64,000 bases of DNA from Candidatus Manganitrophus sp. Lineage in GTDB: Bacteria; Nitrospirota; Nitrospiria; SBBL01; Manganitrophaceae. Position 1 is the first letter of the stretch; every line of letters begins with the position of its first letter. Shown here in pieces: positions 44,290 through 53,621 of the stretch. The DNA lies in contig CP114561.1 in NCBI GenBank assembly GCA_028865235.1, positions 62,001 to 126,000 of the forward strand. Reading direction: 5' to 3'. Below the pieces are notes generated by a model. The model saw only the letters and a list, made by a program, of their open reading frames with translations. It was not told the origin of the DNA and ran no database searches. A program made the translations under genes and the position numbers.

Positions 44290-47000
44290 ATGATGGAAGA
44301 ACACCGGCCAGATCCGGATGCGCTTTTAAAGCGCTTCCGTGAGGAGGAGAAAAGCAGGCGCGCGGCAAGCTGCGCGTTTTTTTCGGCGCGGCGGCCGGCG
44401 TGGGAAAGACCTTTGCCATGCTGGAGGCGGCTCATGAGCAGCTCGAAGCGGGGGTCGATGTCGTCATCGGCTGGGTGGAAACGCACGGACGGCGGGAGAC
44501 CGAGGCGCTGGTGGAAGGGTTGGAGCGACTTCCACCCCGTCCGGTTGAGTATCAGGAGACCGTCCTGAAGGAGTTCGACCTCGATGCGGCCCTCAAACGC
44601 CGCCCCACCTTGATTCTGATGGACGAGCTCGCCCACACCAATGCCCCGGGGTCGCGCCACCCCAAGCGGTGGCAGGATGTGATGGAGCTGCTTGATGCGG
44701 GCATTGAGGTTTACACGACCGTGAACGTCCAGCATCTGGAGAGCTTGAACGATGTGGTCACGCAGATCACCGGCATTCCGGTGCACGAGACCGTTCCGGA
44801 TTCCGTCCTGGAGCAGGCCGATGAGCTGGAGCTGGTCGATATCCCCCCCGACGATTTGATCCGCCGTCTGAAAGAGGGGAAGGTTTATGTTCCGGAGCAG
44901 GCCGAGCAGGCGATCCAAAACTTCTTTCGAAAAGGGAACTTGACGGCGCTCCGGGAGCTGGCGTTGCGACGCACGGCCGATCGGGTCGATGCGGAGATGC
45001 AGGTCTATCGTCGGGATCATGCGGTCCCCAGGGTCTGGCCGGCGGGGGAGACGATCATGGTCTGCGTGAACCCGACCCCTCGCGCGCGGAAGCTGATTCG
45101 GACCGCGCGCCGCATGGCCGCGGGATTACACGGCAAATGGATCGCCGCCTATGTCCAGACGCCGGAGCATGCGCGCCGGCCGGAATCGGAGCGGGACCAG
45201 GTGGTCCGGGCGCTGCGCCTGGCCGAGCAGCTGGGGGCCGAGACGGTGACCCTCACCGGCCACCGCGTCAGCCAAGAGATCCTCAGCTATGCGCGCGCGA
45301 AAAACGTCAGCAAGATCCTCGTCGGAAAACCGGTCCGGTCGCGTTGGAAGGAGCTTCTCTTCGGCTCGGTGGTGGCCGATCTCGTCCGCCAGAGCGGCGA
45401 GATCGATATTTATGTCATCACCGGGGAGGCGGGCAAAAGCCGTCCGATGACGGAGCGTATTCTGCGCCGTTCGAGCGCCTGGCCGGCTTACGCGAAGGCG
45501 GGGCTGGTTGTGGCACTCTCCACCCTGGTTGCCTGGTGGATGCAACCGACCTTTGCCCGAACGAACATCGTGATGATTTATCTGTTGGGGGTCGTCTTTG
45601 TCGCGTCGCGGTGGGGACGCGGACCTTCCATTTTGGCCTCCATCTTATCGGTCGCCGCGTTCGATTTCTTTTTGTTCCCCCGTACCTGACCTTTGCGGTC
45701 TCCGATACCGAATACGCGATCACCTTTTTAGTGATGTTGTTGACTGCGCTGATCATCAGCAATTTGACCATCCGCAATCGGGAGCAGGCCGAGCTGGCGC
45801 GCGGGCGGGAGCGGCGCACCGGCGCGCTTTATGCGTTGAGCCGCGAGCTGACCGAGACCCGATTGGTGGAGCGCCTCTCCAATGTCGCGCTCAGGCATAT
45901 TAGCGAGATCTTCAAGTGCCAGGCGGCGGTGTTTCTGGCCGATCCGTTGAAACATCTGGGACCGGGGATCGGAGAGCAGGCGGCGTCGTTTTCGGACGCC
46001 AAGAATATCGGTGTCGCGCAATGGGTTTTCGACCACGCGCAGATGGCCGGAATGGGGACCGACAACCTTCCGGGAGCCGATGCCCTCTTTTTGCCGTTGA
46101 CGGCGTCGCGCGGTCCGTTGGGGGTGCTGGCGGTTCGGCCGGAGCAGCCCCGAGAGCTCTTGGCGCCCGACCAGATTCATCTGCTGGAGACCTTTGCCAA
46201 TCTCATGGCCGGCGCGATCGAGCGGGCGCGGCTGGCCGAGGAGGGACAACAAGCCCAGGTGATGATCGAGACGGAGCAGATGCGCAACGCGCTGCTGAGC
46301 GCCGTCTCCCATGACCTTCGAACGCCGCTGGCGGCGATCACCGGCGCGGTGAGCAGCCTGTTCGAGGGGAAGGTCGATTTTGATCCGCAGACGCGGAAGC
46401 AACTGATCCAATCGATTCATGACGAGGTGATGTGGATGGATCGTCTCGTCAACAACCTTCTCTACATGACCCGATTAGAGGCGGGGGCCATCCAGATGCA
46501 CAAAGAGCCGCTTCCGCTGGAGGAGGTGGTCGGAGCGGCCCTCGTGCGGCTTGAGAAAAAACTGAGCGACCGGGCCGTGACGACGCAGGTGCCGACCGAT
46601 GCGCCGCTGGTCCCGATGGACGGCGTCTTGATCGAAGAGGTGTTGATCAACCTTCTGGAAAATGCGACGAAGTATACCCCGGCCGGCGGCCCGATTGAAG
46701 TCTCGGCGGAATTTGAGGAGGGTCAGGTGACGATTTCGGTGGCGGATCGGGGTCCGGGCATTCCGCGGGAGGAGGAGCAGCGGATCTTCGATAAATTCTA
46801 CCGGACCGGTCCAAAGCGGACCCGCGGCGTCGGCTTGGGACTGGCCATCTGTCGAGGGATCGTGGAGGCGCACGGAGGCCGCATCTGGGTCGAGAACCGT
46901 CCGGACGGGGGGGTCCTCCTTCCGGTTTACCCTTCCCGTCAGTGGAGAGCCGCCGCATCTTGAACCTGAAGAAGCGGAGAAGCAGGCGACCCAACCATGA
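44290..47000 (+). CDS. kdpD: KdpD, osmosensing/K+-sensing histidine kinase (three frameshifts)
   Basis: Starts MMEEHRPDPDALLKRFREEE behind GAGGAG. After a shift near 44360 comes the KdpD domain with Walker A (GAAAGVGKTFAMLEAAHEQL), DELAHTNAPGSRHPKRWQDV and a USP domain (IMVCVNPTPRARKLIRTARR). A C5 run at 45677-45681 has lost a base in the membrane helices. Then four helices, a GAF-like part, HisKA with LLSAVSHDLRTPLAAITGAV and HATPase (NLLENATKYTPAGG, VADRGPGIPREEEQRIFDKF, GVGLGLAICRGIVEAHGGRI). A third shift near 46915 leads to FRFTLPVSGEPPHLEPEEAE and a TGA at 46998-47000 overlapping kdpE. About 900 residues. Controls kdp with KdpE. Confidence 0.9.
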
Positions 47001-47690
47001 CCACTTCTCAACCGACGATATTGGTCATCGAAGATGAAACTCCGATCGGGCATTTCATTCAGACGACCCTTTCGGGCGCCGGCTATCGGGTGGTCGATGC
47101 CGAGACCGGAAAGGAGGGGCTGACGCAAGCAATGGCCTGGAATCCGGACGTGGTGCTCCTCGATCTGGGACTTCCCGATATCGACGGCTTGGAGGTGATC
47201 CGACGACTGCGTGAATGGACGTCCAAGCCGATCATCGTTCTCACCGCAAGGTCACAGGAGCATGATAAGGTGACGGCGCTTGACTTGGGCGCGGACGACT
47301 ATCTGACGAAACCGTTCGGGATCGAGGAGCTTTTGGCCCGCATGCGGGTTGCCCTCCGCCGCACCGCCCGGACAGAGGCGGGGGAGCCGCTTTTCCAGAT
47401 CGGCGATCTCCGGGTCGATCTTGAAAAGCGCCGGGTCTTTATCGCCGGCAAAGAGGTCCATCTCAGTCCGACGGAATACAAGCTGCTGGGTGTTCTGGTG
47501 CGCCATGCCGGAAAGGTCATCACGCATCGCCAGCTGCTCAAGGAGGTGTGGGGACCGCTTCACGCGGAGGAAGCGCAATATCTGAGGGTCTATATGCGGC
47601 AACTGAGGGGGGAAGCTGGAGGAGAATCCGTCGCGTCCCCGCTATCTACTGACGGAGATCGGGGTGGGATATCGCCTCCGAGTGGACTAG
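46997..47690 (+). CDS. kdpE: KdpE, OmpR-type response regulator (frameshift near C-terminus)
   Basis: Receiver domain with LVIEDETPIGHFIQTTL, phospho-acceptor Asp in PDVVLLDLGLPDIDGLEVI and conserved Lys in DDYLTKPFGIEELLARM. The winged-helix output domain has HLSPTEYKLLGVLVRHAGKV and ITHRQLLKEVWGPL. A G6 run (47607-47612) shifts the frame; corrected, the end reads KLEENPSRPRYLLTEIGVGY then RLRVD and stop at 47688-47690. About 231 residues. Overlaps kdpD by ATGA. Predicted to bind the T-rich boxes at 32639 and 32950. Confidence 0.92.
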
Positions 47691-48016
47691 AAATTCTCTG
47701 ACCGACCGATCTGGAGCGAGGCCCCAGACCGGTCTTCCGATAACTGCAAGGGAAACCCGTGATCCACTTTTCGAGTCACCCTCACCGAGTCGTAACCTCT
47801 TTCCCGGAGTTTTATCAGGACTTGTTGTTGCTGTGTGACGGGAACCCCCAGAAAGACCTGCCAGGAGGGGACGCTGATATAGAGGGTCGCTCCCGCTTCT
47901 TCAGCGACCTTCGTGATTCGAACCAGATCGTCTCCGGTGAGTCGATCGGCCCCCTTCATCAGAACAAGATTGGCCTTTTTGAAAATCGTTTGACTTTTTC
48001 TCGCTTGAAGCATCAT
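47687..48016 (-). CDS. Hypothetical 109-residue protein
   Basis: Start ATG at 48016 (a second ATG follows) behind GAGGAGGC. Product MMLQARKSQTIFKKANLVLM... is soluble, with alternating helix and strand: GADRLTGDDLVRITKVAEEA, GATLYISVPSWQVFLGVPVT, QQVLIKLRERGYDSVRVTRK. The second half looks like a small alpha/beta domain. I do not recognise a family. It converges on kdpE with a 4-base overlap of the ends and is probably translated with the small gene just upstream (48023-48169). Confidence 0.65.
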   Translation of the reverse strand: MMLQARKSQTIFKKANLVLMKGADRLTGDDLVRITKVAEEAGATLYISVPSWQVFLGVPVTQQQQVLIKLRERGYDSVRVTRKVDHGFPLQLSEDRSGASLQIGRSENF

Positions 48017-48022
48017 GCCTCC

Positions 48023-48169
48023 TCATGCCTCTTCCAATAGGGTAAAGGCGTCATTGAGTCTCTTCTTCGGGTCTGCCGTCTTCTGAGATTTCTGTTGATT
48101 GAAATCATCGAATGGGCGCACAAGACCGCAATCAATAGCGAGCTGATGATAAATATCTCGATTTGCCAT
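48023..48169 (-). CDS. Hypothetical 48-residue protein
   Basis: ATG at 48169 gives MANRDIYHQLAIDCGLVRPF then DDFNQQKSQKTADPKKRLND and AFTLLEEA, a natural-looking soluble peptide. The AGGAGGGAG site is 15 bases upstream, which is far. It is better spaced for an ATG at 48180 in another frame, which gives a less plausible Arg-rich peptide. I prefer the 48169 frame because of its amino-acid make-up. The stop lies 7 bases before the next gene's ATG. Function unknown. Confidence 0.5.
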   Translation of the reverse strand: MANRDIYHQLAIDCGLVRPFDDFNQQKSQKTADPKKRLNDAFTLLEEA

Positions 48170-48203
48170 GAGCTTTGCATCGATCTCCCTCCTAAAATGA
48201 AAA

Positions 48204-48236
48204 GGCGCCCCTCACCTCTGATCGGTGAGGAGCGCC
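48204..48236. terminator. Hairpin 5' of the small minus-strand genes
   Basis: GGCGC-ccc-TCACC-tctgatc-GGTGA-gga-GCGCC. On the minus strand it is followed by TTTTCATTTT. It lies upstream of the gene at 48169, so on that strand it would be a leader attenuator or the end of an unseen upstream transcript. Confidence 0.45.
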
Positions 48237-48456
48237 TCTGCTCCGTGAAGGACTTCATTGTCTTCTGCCCCATTAAAAAGCAAAGGACATGCCAAATGAT
48301 TTTTTCGATGTTGAACGCGAAGGGAGGCAATATATCGGTTAATTTGAGTCGAACTCGTCCGGAGCGATCTCCGAAGGGTCGGTCACCGCTCTACAATTTG
48401 GGGGGAAATGCGACGAAAACTGGAGGAGAGCGGGATGAGACGACCCTGAGGCGAAT

Positions 48457-48696
48457 ATAGACTTCGTCAAACAGAAAGGATAAACTATCGCTCGATATTT
48501 TTCTTGCCGCATCAAGACAGGATGGCCGTTTCAAAGGTTTTCGAATGATTCTGACATTCATTCTTCGTCGAATCCTCTGGGCGATCCCGGTTCTCTGGGT
48601 GGTCGCGACCCTCACCTTATCAAGCCATCTATTCAAGGATTGGAAGTGAATGCGATGGATCTGCTTTACCTCAAGAAGGTGCAAAAGAGAGGTTAA
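48457..48696 (+). pseudogene. Gene scar: oppB leader and start joined to oppA end
   Basis: 48457-48630 matches 55890-56036 (upstream region and first 24 codons of the permease gene at 55965), including AAAGGATAAACT and the protein text MILTFILRRILWAIPVLWVV. From about 48626 the sequence instead matches the last 26 codons of the oppA gene at 31006: LIKPSIQGLEVNAMDLLYLK then KVQKRG and TAA, against LIKPSVQGLEVNAMDLLYLK in the intact gene. The join is near CTCACC/TTATCAAG. The permease frame ends 12 codons past the join. A non-functional deletion product of a second opp copy. Confidence 0.85.
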
Positions 48697-48725
48697 AGCC
48701 GTTCAGTTATCTCCGGCCAAGACCG

Positions 48726-49202
48726 TCATCTTTTCCCCAGGAGGCGTTGTGTTTGATATTTCTTTTCAATCCGGATGATCTGATTGACCCGGCGCCGATG
48801 GCGGCCACCTTGGAATTTTCCTTCCAGCCAGGCCTGAACGATTTTTGGAATCTGATCCTTGTTGTTTTCCCAACCTCCCAAAACCAGGAGATTCGCATCG
48901 TTGTGTTCGCGGCTGAGCCGCGCATCTTTCACATTTCCGACCAGCGCGGCCCGAATGCCCGGAATTTTATTGGCTGCGATGGAAGCGCCGATTCCGGTCC
49001 CGCAGGCCAGAATGCCTCTACCGCCCCGTTTCGCAAGAACCTTCAAAGCGACCTTCTCCGCATACTCCGGATAATCGTCCGTTGGGATCACCTCATACGC
49101 CCCGACATCTTTGACCCGATAGCCCCACTTCTCCAGAAAATCTTTAATCTGCTCTTTGAGTTTGAATCCGGCGTGATCGGCTCCGACGACGATCGTCTTC
49201 AT
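48726..49202 (-). CDS. rpiB: Ribose-5-phosphate isomerase B
   Basis: 158 residues. RpiB/LacAB features: [40 protein letters not shown], the catalytic Cys in ILACGTGIGASIAANKIPGI, and ARLSREHNDANLLVLGGWEN. Interconverts ribose-5-P and ribulose-5-P in the non-oxidative pentose-phosphate pathway. Last gene of a six-gene minus-strand operon; its ATG overlaps the pgl stop (TAATG). Intact. The C-terminus is longer and more basic than average (GGRHRRRVNQIIRIEKKYQT). Confidence 0.94.
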   Translation of the reverse strand: MKTIVVGADHAGFKLKEQIKDFLEKWGYRVKDVGAYEVIPTDDYPEYAEKVALKVLAKRGGRGILACGTGIGASIAANKIPGIRAALVGNVKDARLSREHNDANLLVLGGWENNKDQIPKIVQAWLEGKFQGGRHRRRVNQIIRIEKKYQTQRLLGKR

Positions 49203-49967
49203 TACGAATCCTTCTCAATGAGGCTGGCAGCGTCTTGATCTAAAAAGAAGAGGCATGCCCCCTTCCGGGGTTGAACCATGCGGGCGGGAAGATTTGTTGA
49301 TGGGGGATCGTCTGAGAGAACCTCTCTCATGATCGACGCCTTCTCTCTCCCTGCCGCCAGGAAGATCACCCGCCGCGCATGATTGAGCCCCGGTAGGGTG
49401 AGGGTCAAGCGGGCGGCCTTGAGCTTCTCGACATAGGGTGCTGCGACCCACCGAACCGTCTCCTTCAAAACCGGCGATCCGGGGAACAATGACGCGGTAT
49501 GCCCGTCCGATCCGATGCCGAGCAGGACGAGGTCGAACGAAGGCCATCCCGGATCCGACGGACCGAAGAAATCCCGGAGGGTTTTTTCATACTCATCGGC
49601 CGCCGCTTGAAGATCGCTCCTCTCGCCCGGCATCCGATGGACGTTTTGAGGCGAGATCGGGACGTGAGAAATCAACGCCTCATTCGCCAGATGGTAGTTT
49701 GAATCGGGATGATCGGGGGGGACGGCGCGTTCGTCTCCCCAAAAAAGGTGGACCGACTTCCAGGAAATCTTCTCTGCAAACGCGGCGCTTGCCAACGACC
49801 GGTAAAGCGTCCGGGGTCGCGCCGCCGGCCAGCGCCGCCGAAAAGCGGCCGCGAAGCGAGACCGCCTCCTGAGCGAATCGGACGAAGGAGAGGGCGGCCT
49901 GGTCTCCGAGGTCGTCCCAGTCGCGGCAGATCACGATCTCTTTAGGGGGACCGCCAGTGGCGCCCAT
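49202..49967 (-). CDS. pgl: 6-phosphogluconolactonase (one frameshift)
   Basis: Start at ATG 49967 ([20 protein letters not shown]), overlapping the zwf end by 26 bases. A shift near 49815 separates [10 protein letters not shown] (the family's SGG-type motif) from [20 protein letters not shown]. Then [20 protein letters not shown] and [20 protein letters not shown], with the catalytic His and lactonase signatures. About 254 residues on repair. Hydrolyses 6-phosphogluconolactone made by Zwf. Tight overlaps on both sides indicate operon expression. Confidence 0.9.
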
Positions 49968-51511
49968 CGCGTTCGATAAGCTCATCCGCCTCCTTCGGTC
50001 CCCAGCTTCCGGCTTCATAACCCGGAAGAGAGACGGCCGTGCCCTCCTTCCATCGGTCCAAAATCGGTGTGAGAATCGTCCAGGACCAATCGATCCACTC
50101 TTCACGCGAAAAGAGCATCGGGTCTCCCGCCAGACAATCCAACAACAACCGCTCATAGGCATCGGGGGAAGGGACTTGGAAGGCGCCGTGGTAATTAAAG
50201 TCCATCGTCACCGACCCCATGCAGAGCTTCGCTCCCGGGCGTTTCGCCTGAAAGGTGAGGGAAATTCCCTCGCTCGGCTGGACGCTCAGCACCAATGTGT
50301 TCGGCTCGATCTTCTCCGAGAGGAGCGGCTTGAAGAGAAGATGGGGAACCTGCTTGAACTCGATGGCGATCTCGGTCGCCTTCTTGGTAAGGCGCTTCCC
50401 TGAACGCAAATAGAAGGGAACCCCCTGCCACCGCCAATTGTCGACATAAAGCTTCAGCGCGGCGAAGGTCTCCGTTTGGGATTGCGGGGCGACCCCCGGC
50501 TCGCTCCGGTATCCGACGACCGGCCGCTCCTCGATCAAGCCGGCCTGGTACTGTCCTCGCACCGCAAAGCGGTCGACCTCCGCCTTAGAAATGGGACGGA
50601 CCGATCGTAAGACCTTGGTTTTCTCATCCCGAATCGCTTCCGCCTCGAAGCTTGCCGGCGGCTCCATGGCGACCACGCAGAGGAGTTGAAGGAGATGGTT
50701 CTGAAACATATCCCGGAGGGCGCCCGCGCGCTCGTAATAGCCGGCCCGGCGCTCGACCCCGAGACGCTCCGCGGCGGTCACTTGCACATGATCGATATAG
50801 CGCCGATTCCAGATCGGCTCGAAGATCGCATTGGCGAAGCGAAAGAAAAGAATGTTCTGAACCGCCTCTTTCCCCAAAAAGTGATCGATCCGGTAGACCT
50901 GCTCCTCCCGAAAAACCGCCCGGACCTGGCGGTTCAGCGCCCGGGCCGAATCGAGGTCCGCGCCGAACGGCTTCTCGATGATGATCCGGGTCCATCCTGT
51001 TTCGGAGGATCGGTTGAGCCCCGCTGCTCCCAGCTGACCGATAATGTCCGCGTAAAGAGAGGGGGGTGGCGAGGTAGATCAGCCGGTTTCCGCCGGTCCG
51101 GTTGTTCTGATCGAGTTGGATCAGCCGTTTTTTCAGAGAGGGGTAATATTTCGGGTCATTCGAGTCGCCGGCCAAATAATGAAACCGGCTTATGAAGGCG
51201 CTTCGGGAAGAAGGGCTTGCAGACCGGGCGGCTGGAAGGGCCTCAAGGGATTGGGCGACGGTTTTGCGAAAGCCCTCATCGTCCATCGCGGTTCTTCCAA
51301 TGCCGACCACATACCATTGATCGGGAAGAAGATTCCCCTGGTCCAAATGGAAGAGGGCCGGGATCAGCTTACGGTGGGTCAAATCGCCGGAAGCCCCGAA
51401 GATGATGATGCCGCACGGCTCCGGAACCGATTCCGCGCAGTCGCTCTGCCGGGTGATCCCCCCGGAGACCACGGCAGGCGGCGGCGTTTCATTTTTTGGG
51501 TTTTGTTCCAT
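49942..51511 (-). CDS. zwf: Glucose-6-phosphate dehydrogenase (one frameshift)
   Basis: Start ATG at 51511 ([20 protein letters not shown]). Nucleotide motif [20 protein letters not shown], then a shift near 51062 in a G-rich run (the lost text resumes [20 protein letters not shown]). The active-site [13 protein letters not shown] and [20 protein letters not shown] are intact, as is [20 protein letters not shown]. About 522 residues. First step of the oxidative pentose-phosphate pathway, giving NADPH. Overlaps gnd (23 bases) and pgl (26 bases). Confidence 0.92.
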
Positions 51512-52387
51512 GGCCTCCAAACTCCTTTCGAAGCGCGGCGATGAACTGATCCGAGAATCGATCTTCTTGGCGCGATTGAAAGCGGCGGAAGAGGGAGGTT
51601 GCAATCGCCGGAACCGGCACCCCCCGTTCGACCGCTTCCAAGATCGTCCAGCGTCCTTCGCCGGAATCTTCTACGTAACCTTTGACGCTCGAGAGGGTGG
51701 GATCTTTTGCAAAGGCTTCCTCCGCCAGCTCCAGCAGCCAGGAGCGGACGACGCTCCCCTGGTTCCAAAGATGCGCCACCCTTTTGAAATCGAATCCAAA
51801 GGGGGAGGCCTTCAGAAGCTCGAACCCCTCTCCATACGCTTCCAGCATCGCATATTCGATCCCGTTGTGAACCATCTTCGCGAAGTGTCCGGCGCCGCTT
51901 TTGCCGCAGTAGAGATAACCGTCGGGCGGGGCGAGGGTCTTGAAAACGGGTTCAAGCTTTTTGAAACTTTCTTCTTCCCCGCCGATCATCAAGCAATAGC
52001 CGATCGAAAGACCCCAGATCCCACCGCTGGTCCCGACGTCGAGAAAGGAAATTTCTTTTTTTGGAGTTCCTCCGCCCGCCGGATCGCATCTTTATAATAA
52101 GAATTTCCGCCGTCGATGAGGATGTCCCCCGGAGAGAGGGAAGAGAGGAGGGCGTTGATCGTCTCCGTCACCGGCTCTCCCGCCGGCACCATGATCCAAA
52201 TGGCGCGGGGCTTCGAAAGCTTGCCGATCAGATCGGCAAGGGAGGTTGCGCCCGCCGCGCCGTGACGGGTGATCTGTTGCACCGCGTCCGGACTTCGATC
52301 ATAACCGACGACGACGTGTCCTCCTTCCGCGAGCCGTTGCACCATGTTGGCCCCCATTCGTCCCAGTCCAATAAATCCGATTTGCAT
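51489..52387 (-). CDS. gnd: 6-phosphogluconate dehydrogenase, short (NAD-type) form, one frameshift
   Basis: Start ATG at 52387: MQIGFIGLGRMGANMVQRLA with the dinucleotide-binding GLGRMG, GDILIDGGNSYYKDAIRRAE, then a shift near 52055 (a run of A/T) leads into FLDVGTSGGIWGLSIGYCLM. Catalytic-type GAGHFAKMVHNGIEYAMLEA follows. About 300 residues, the compact YqeC/GntZ-like class rather than the 470-residue form. Decarboxylates 6-phosphogluconate to ribulose-5-P. Its leader on the minus strand carries element C copy 4. Confidence 0.9.
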
Positions 52388-52400
52388 CGGTCGCTCCTTC

Positions 52401-52477
52401 TATTTGTATGCGGGGCCGGCGCTAGGAGAAGTCTATTATTTTAGATCCCCACACCAGGTGCGCCATGCCCCACACCC
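52401..52477 (-). repeat. Element C, copy 4 (upstream of gnd, minus strand)
   Basis: Read on the minus strand: GGGTGTGGGGCATGGCGCACC, GTGTGGGGATC, AAATAATA, GACTTCTCC, TAGCGCCGGCCCCGCATA then CAAATA. Outer arms GTGGGGC/GCCCCGC and GGCGC/GCGCC and the central A-rich loop match the kdp copies. It fills the 91-base gap between tal and gnd and ends 14 bases before the gnd start, the only real gap in this otherwise overlapping operon. Confidence 0.7.
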
Positions 52478-52478
52478 T

Positions 52479-53621
52479 TCAGGCGATCTTTTTAGCGAGC
52501 ATGTTCCGCCGCTTTTCGGTAAGACGGGCGGTTAATTTCTCAAACGACTCCGAAAACGATTTCACACCCTCTTCTTGAAGCTGATGGGTGACCTGTTGGA
52601 GATGAATCCCGATCGCGGATAGTTTCTGGAGCGTCTCGCGCGCTTCGCCGAGGTTTTCCTCCAAACTCGGTCGAACCTTTCCATGGTCTTTAAAAGCGGC
52701 CAGGGTGGCGGGCGGAACGGTATTGATCGTTTCCGGTCCGATGAGACCTTCAACATAGAGAAGATCGGAGTAATGCGGATTCTTCGTCTCTGTGCTTCCC
52801 CACAAAACGCGCTGGAGAGAGACCCCCTGGTTTTGAATTTCGAGAAAGTCCGGACCTTTAAAGATCTCTTTGAACTTTTGGTAGATCATCTTGGCGTTGG
52901 AGATTCCGGCCTTGCCGAGGAGGGCCTTGAACGCCGCCCGCTCCGCCTCGACCCCGGCCTCCAGAATGCGCGCTTCCAACAGCCGATCGACGGCGGTATC
53001 GATCCGGCTGACGAAAACAGAGGCGACCGATCGGATCGACGCCACCGGCCGGCCTTGTTGGAGCCGGCTTTTGATCCCCGCGATGTAGGCGCTCGCCACC
53101 TGCGCATAGCGCTCCAGCGAAAAGAGAAGGGTGATGTTGATCGAGATCCCCTCCGCCGTCAGCGCTTCAATCGCCGGGATCCCCTCCTCCGTCGCCGGGA
53201 CCTTGATCATCACATTCGGCCGGTCCAGCCGGGGGTGGAGCGCCTTCGCCGCCGCGATCGTCGCTTCGGTCTGATGGGCGAGCGCCGGATTCAGCTCGAT
53301 CGAGACGAACCCGTCCTGTCCGTTCGTCCTCTCATAAATCGGCCGAAAGAGATCGGCCGCCATCTGGATATCTTTGATCGTCAGCGTATCGACGATTTCC
53401 GAGACCTCCTTCCTTTCCGAGACGAGCCGCCGGATCTCCTCATCGTAGTCGGCGCTCTCTCCGATCGCCTTCTCGAAGATCGTCGGGTTGGAGGTCAGCC
53501 CGGTCAACCCCTCATCGATCAGCCGTTGCAGCGCTCCGGAGGTGATCAAGGGACGATTCAAATGGTCGAGCCAGAGGCTCTGGCCCTGCTTCTGTAATTC
53601 CTTAATCGGATTTTTTTTCAT
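52479..53621 (-). CDS. tal: Transaldolase
   Basis: 380 residues from ATG 53621 ([20 protein letters not shown]), overlapping the tkt end by 20 bases. Type with GLTGLTSNPTIFEKAIGESA near the start and the Schiff-base Lys in RLDRPNVMIKVPATEEGIPA, then GISINITLLFSLERYAQVAS. Length fits the longer (about 370-residue) transaldolase class of cyanobacteria and actinobacteria. Intact. Moves a three-carbon unit between sedoheptulose-7-P and glyceraldehyde-3-P. Confidence 0.93.
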   Translation of the reverse strand: MKKNPIKELQKQGQSLWLDHLNRPLITSGALQRLIDEGLTGLTSNPTIFEKAIGESADYDEEIRRLVSERKEVSEIVDTLTIKDIQMAADLFRPIYERTNGQDGFVSIELNPALAHQTEATIAAAKALHPRLDRPNVMIKVPATEEGIPAIEALTAEGISINITLLFSLERYAQVASAYIAGIKSRLQQGRPVASIRSVASVFVSRIDTAVDRLLEARILEAGVEAERAAFKALLGKAGISNAKMIYQKFKEIFKGPDFLEIQNQGVSLQRVLWGSTETKNPHYSDLLYVEGLIGPETINTVPPATLAAFKDHGKVRPSLEENLGEARETLQKLSAIGIHLQQVTHQLQEEGVKSFSESFEKLTARLTEKRRNMLAKKIA

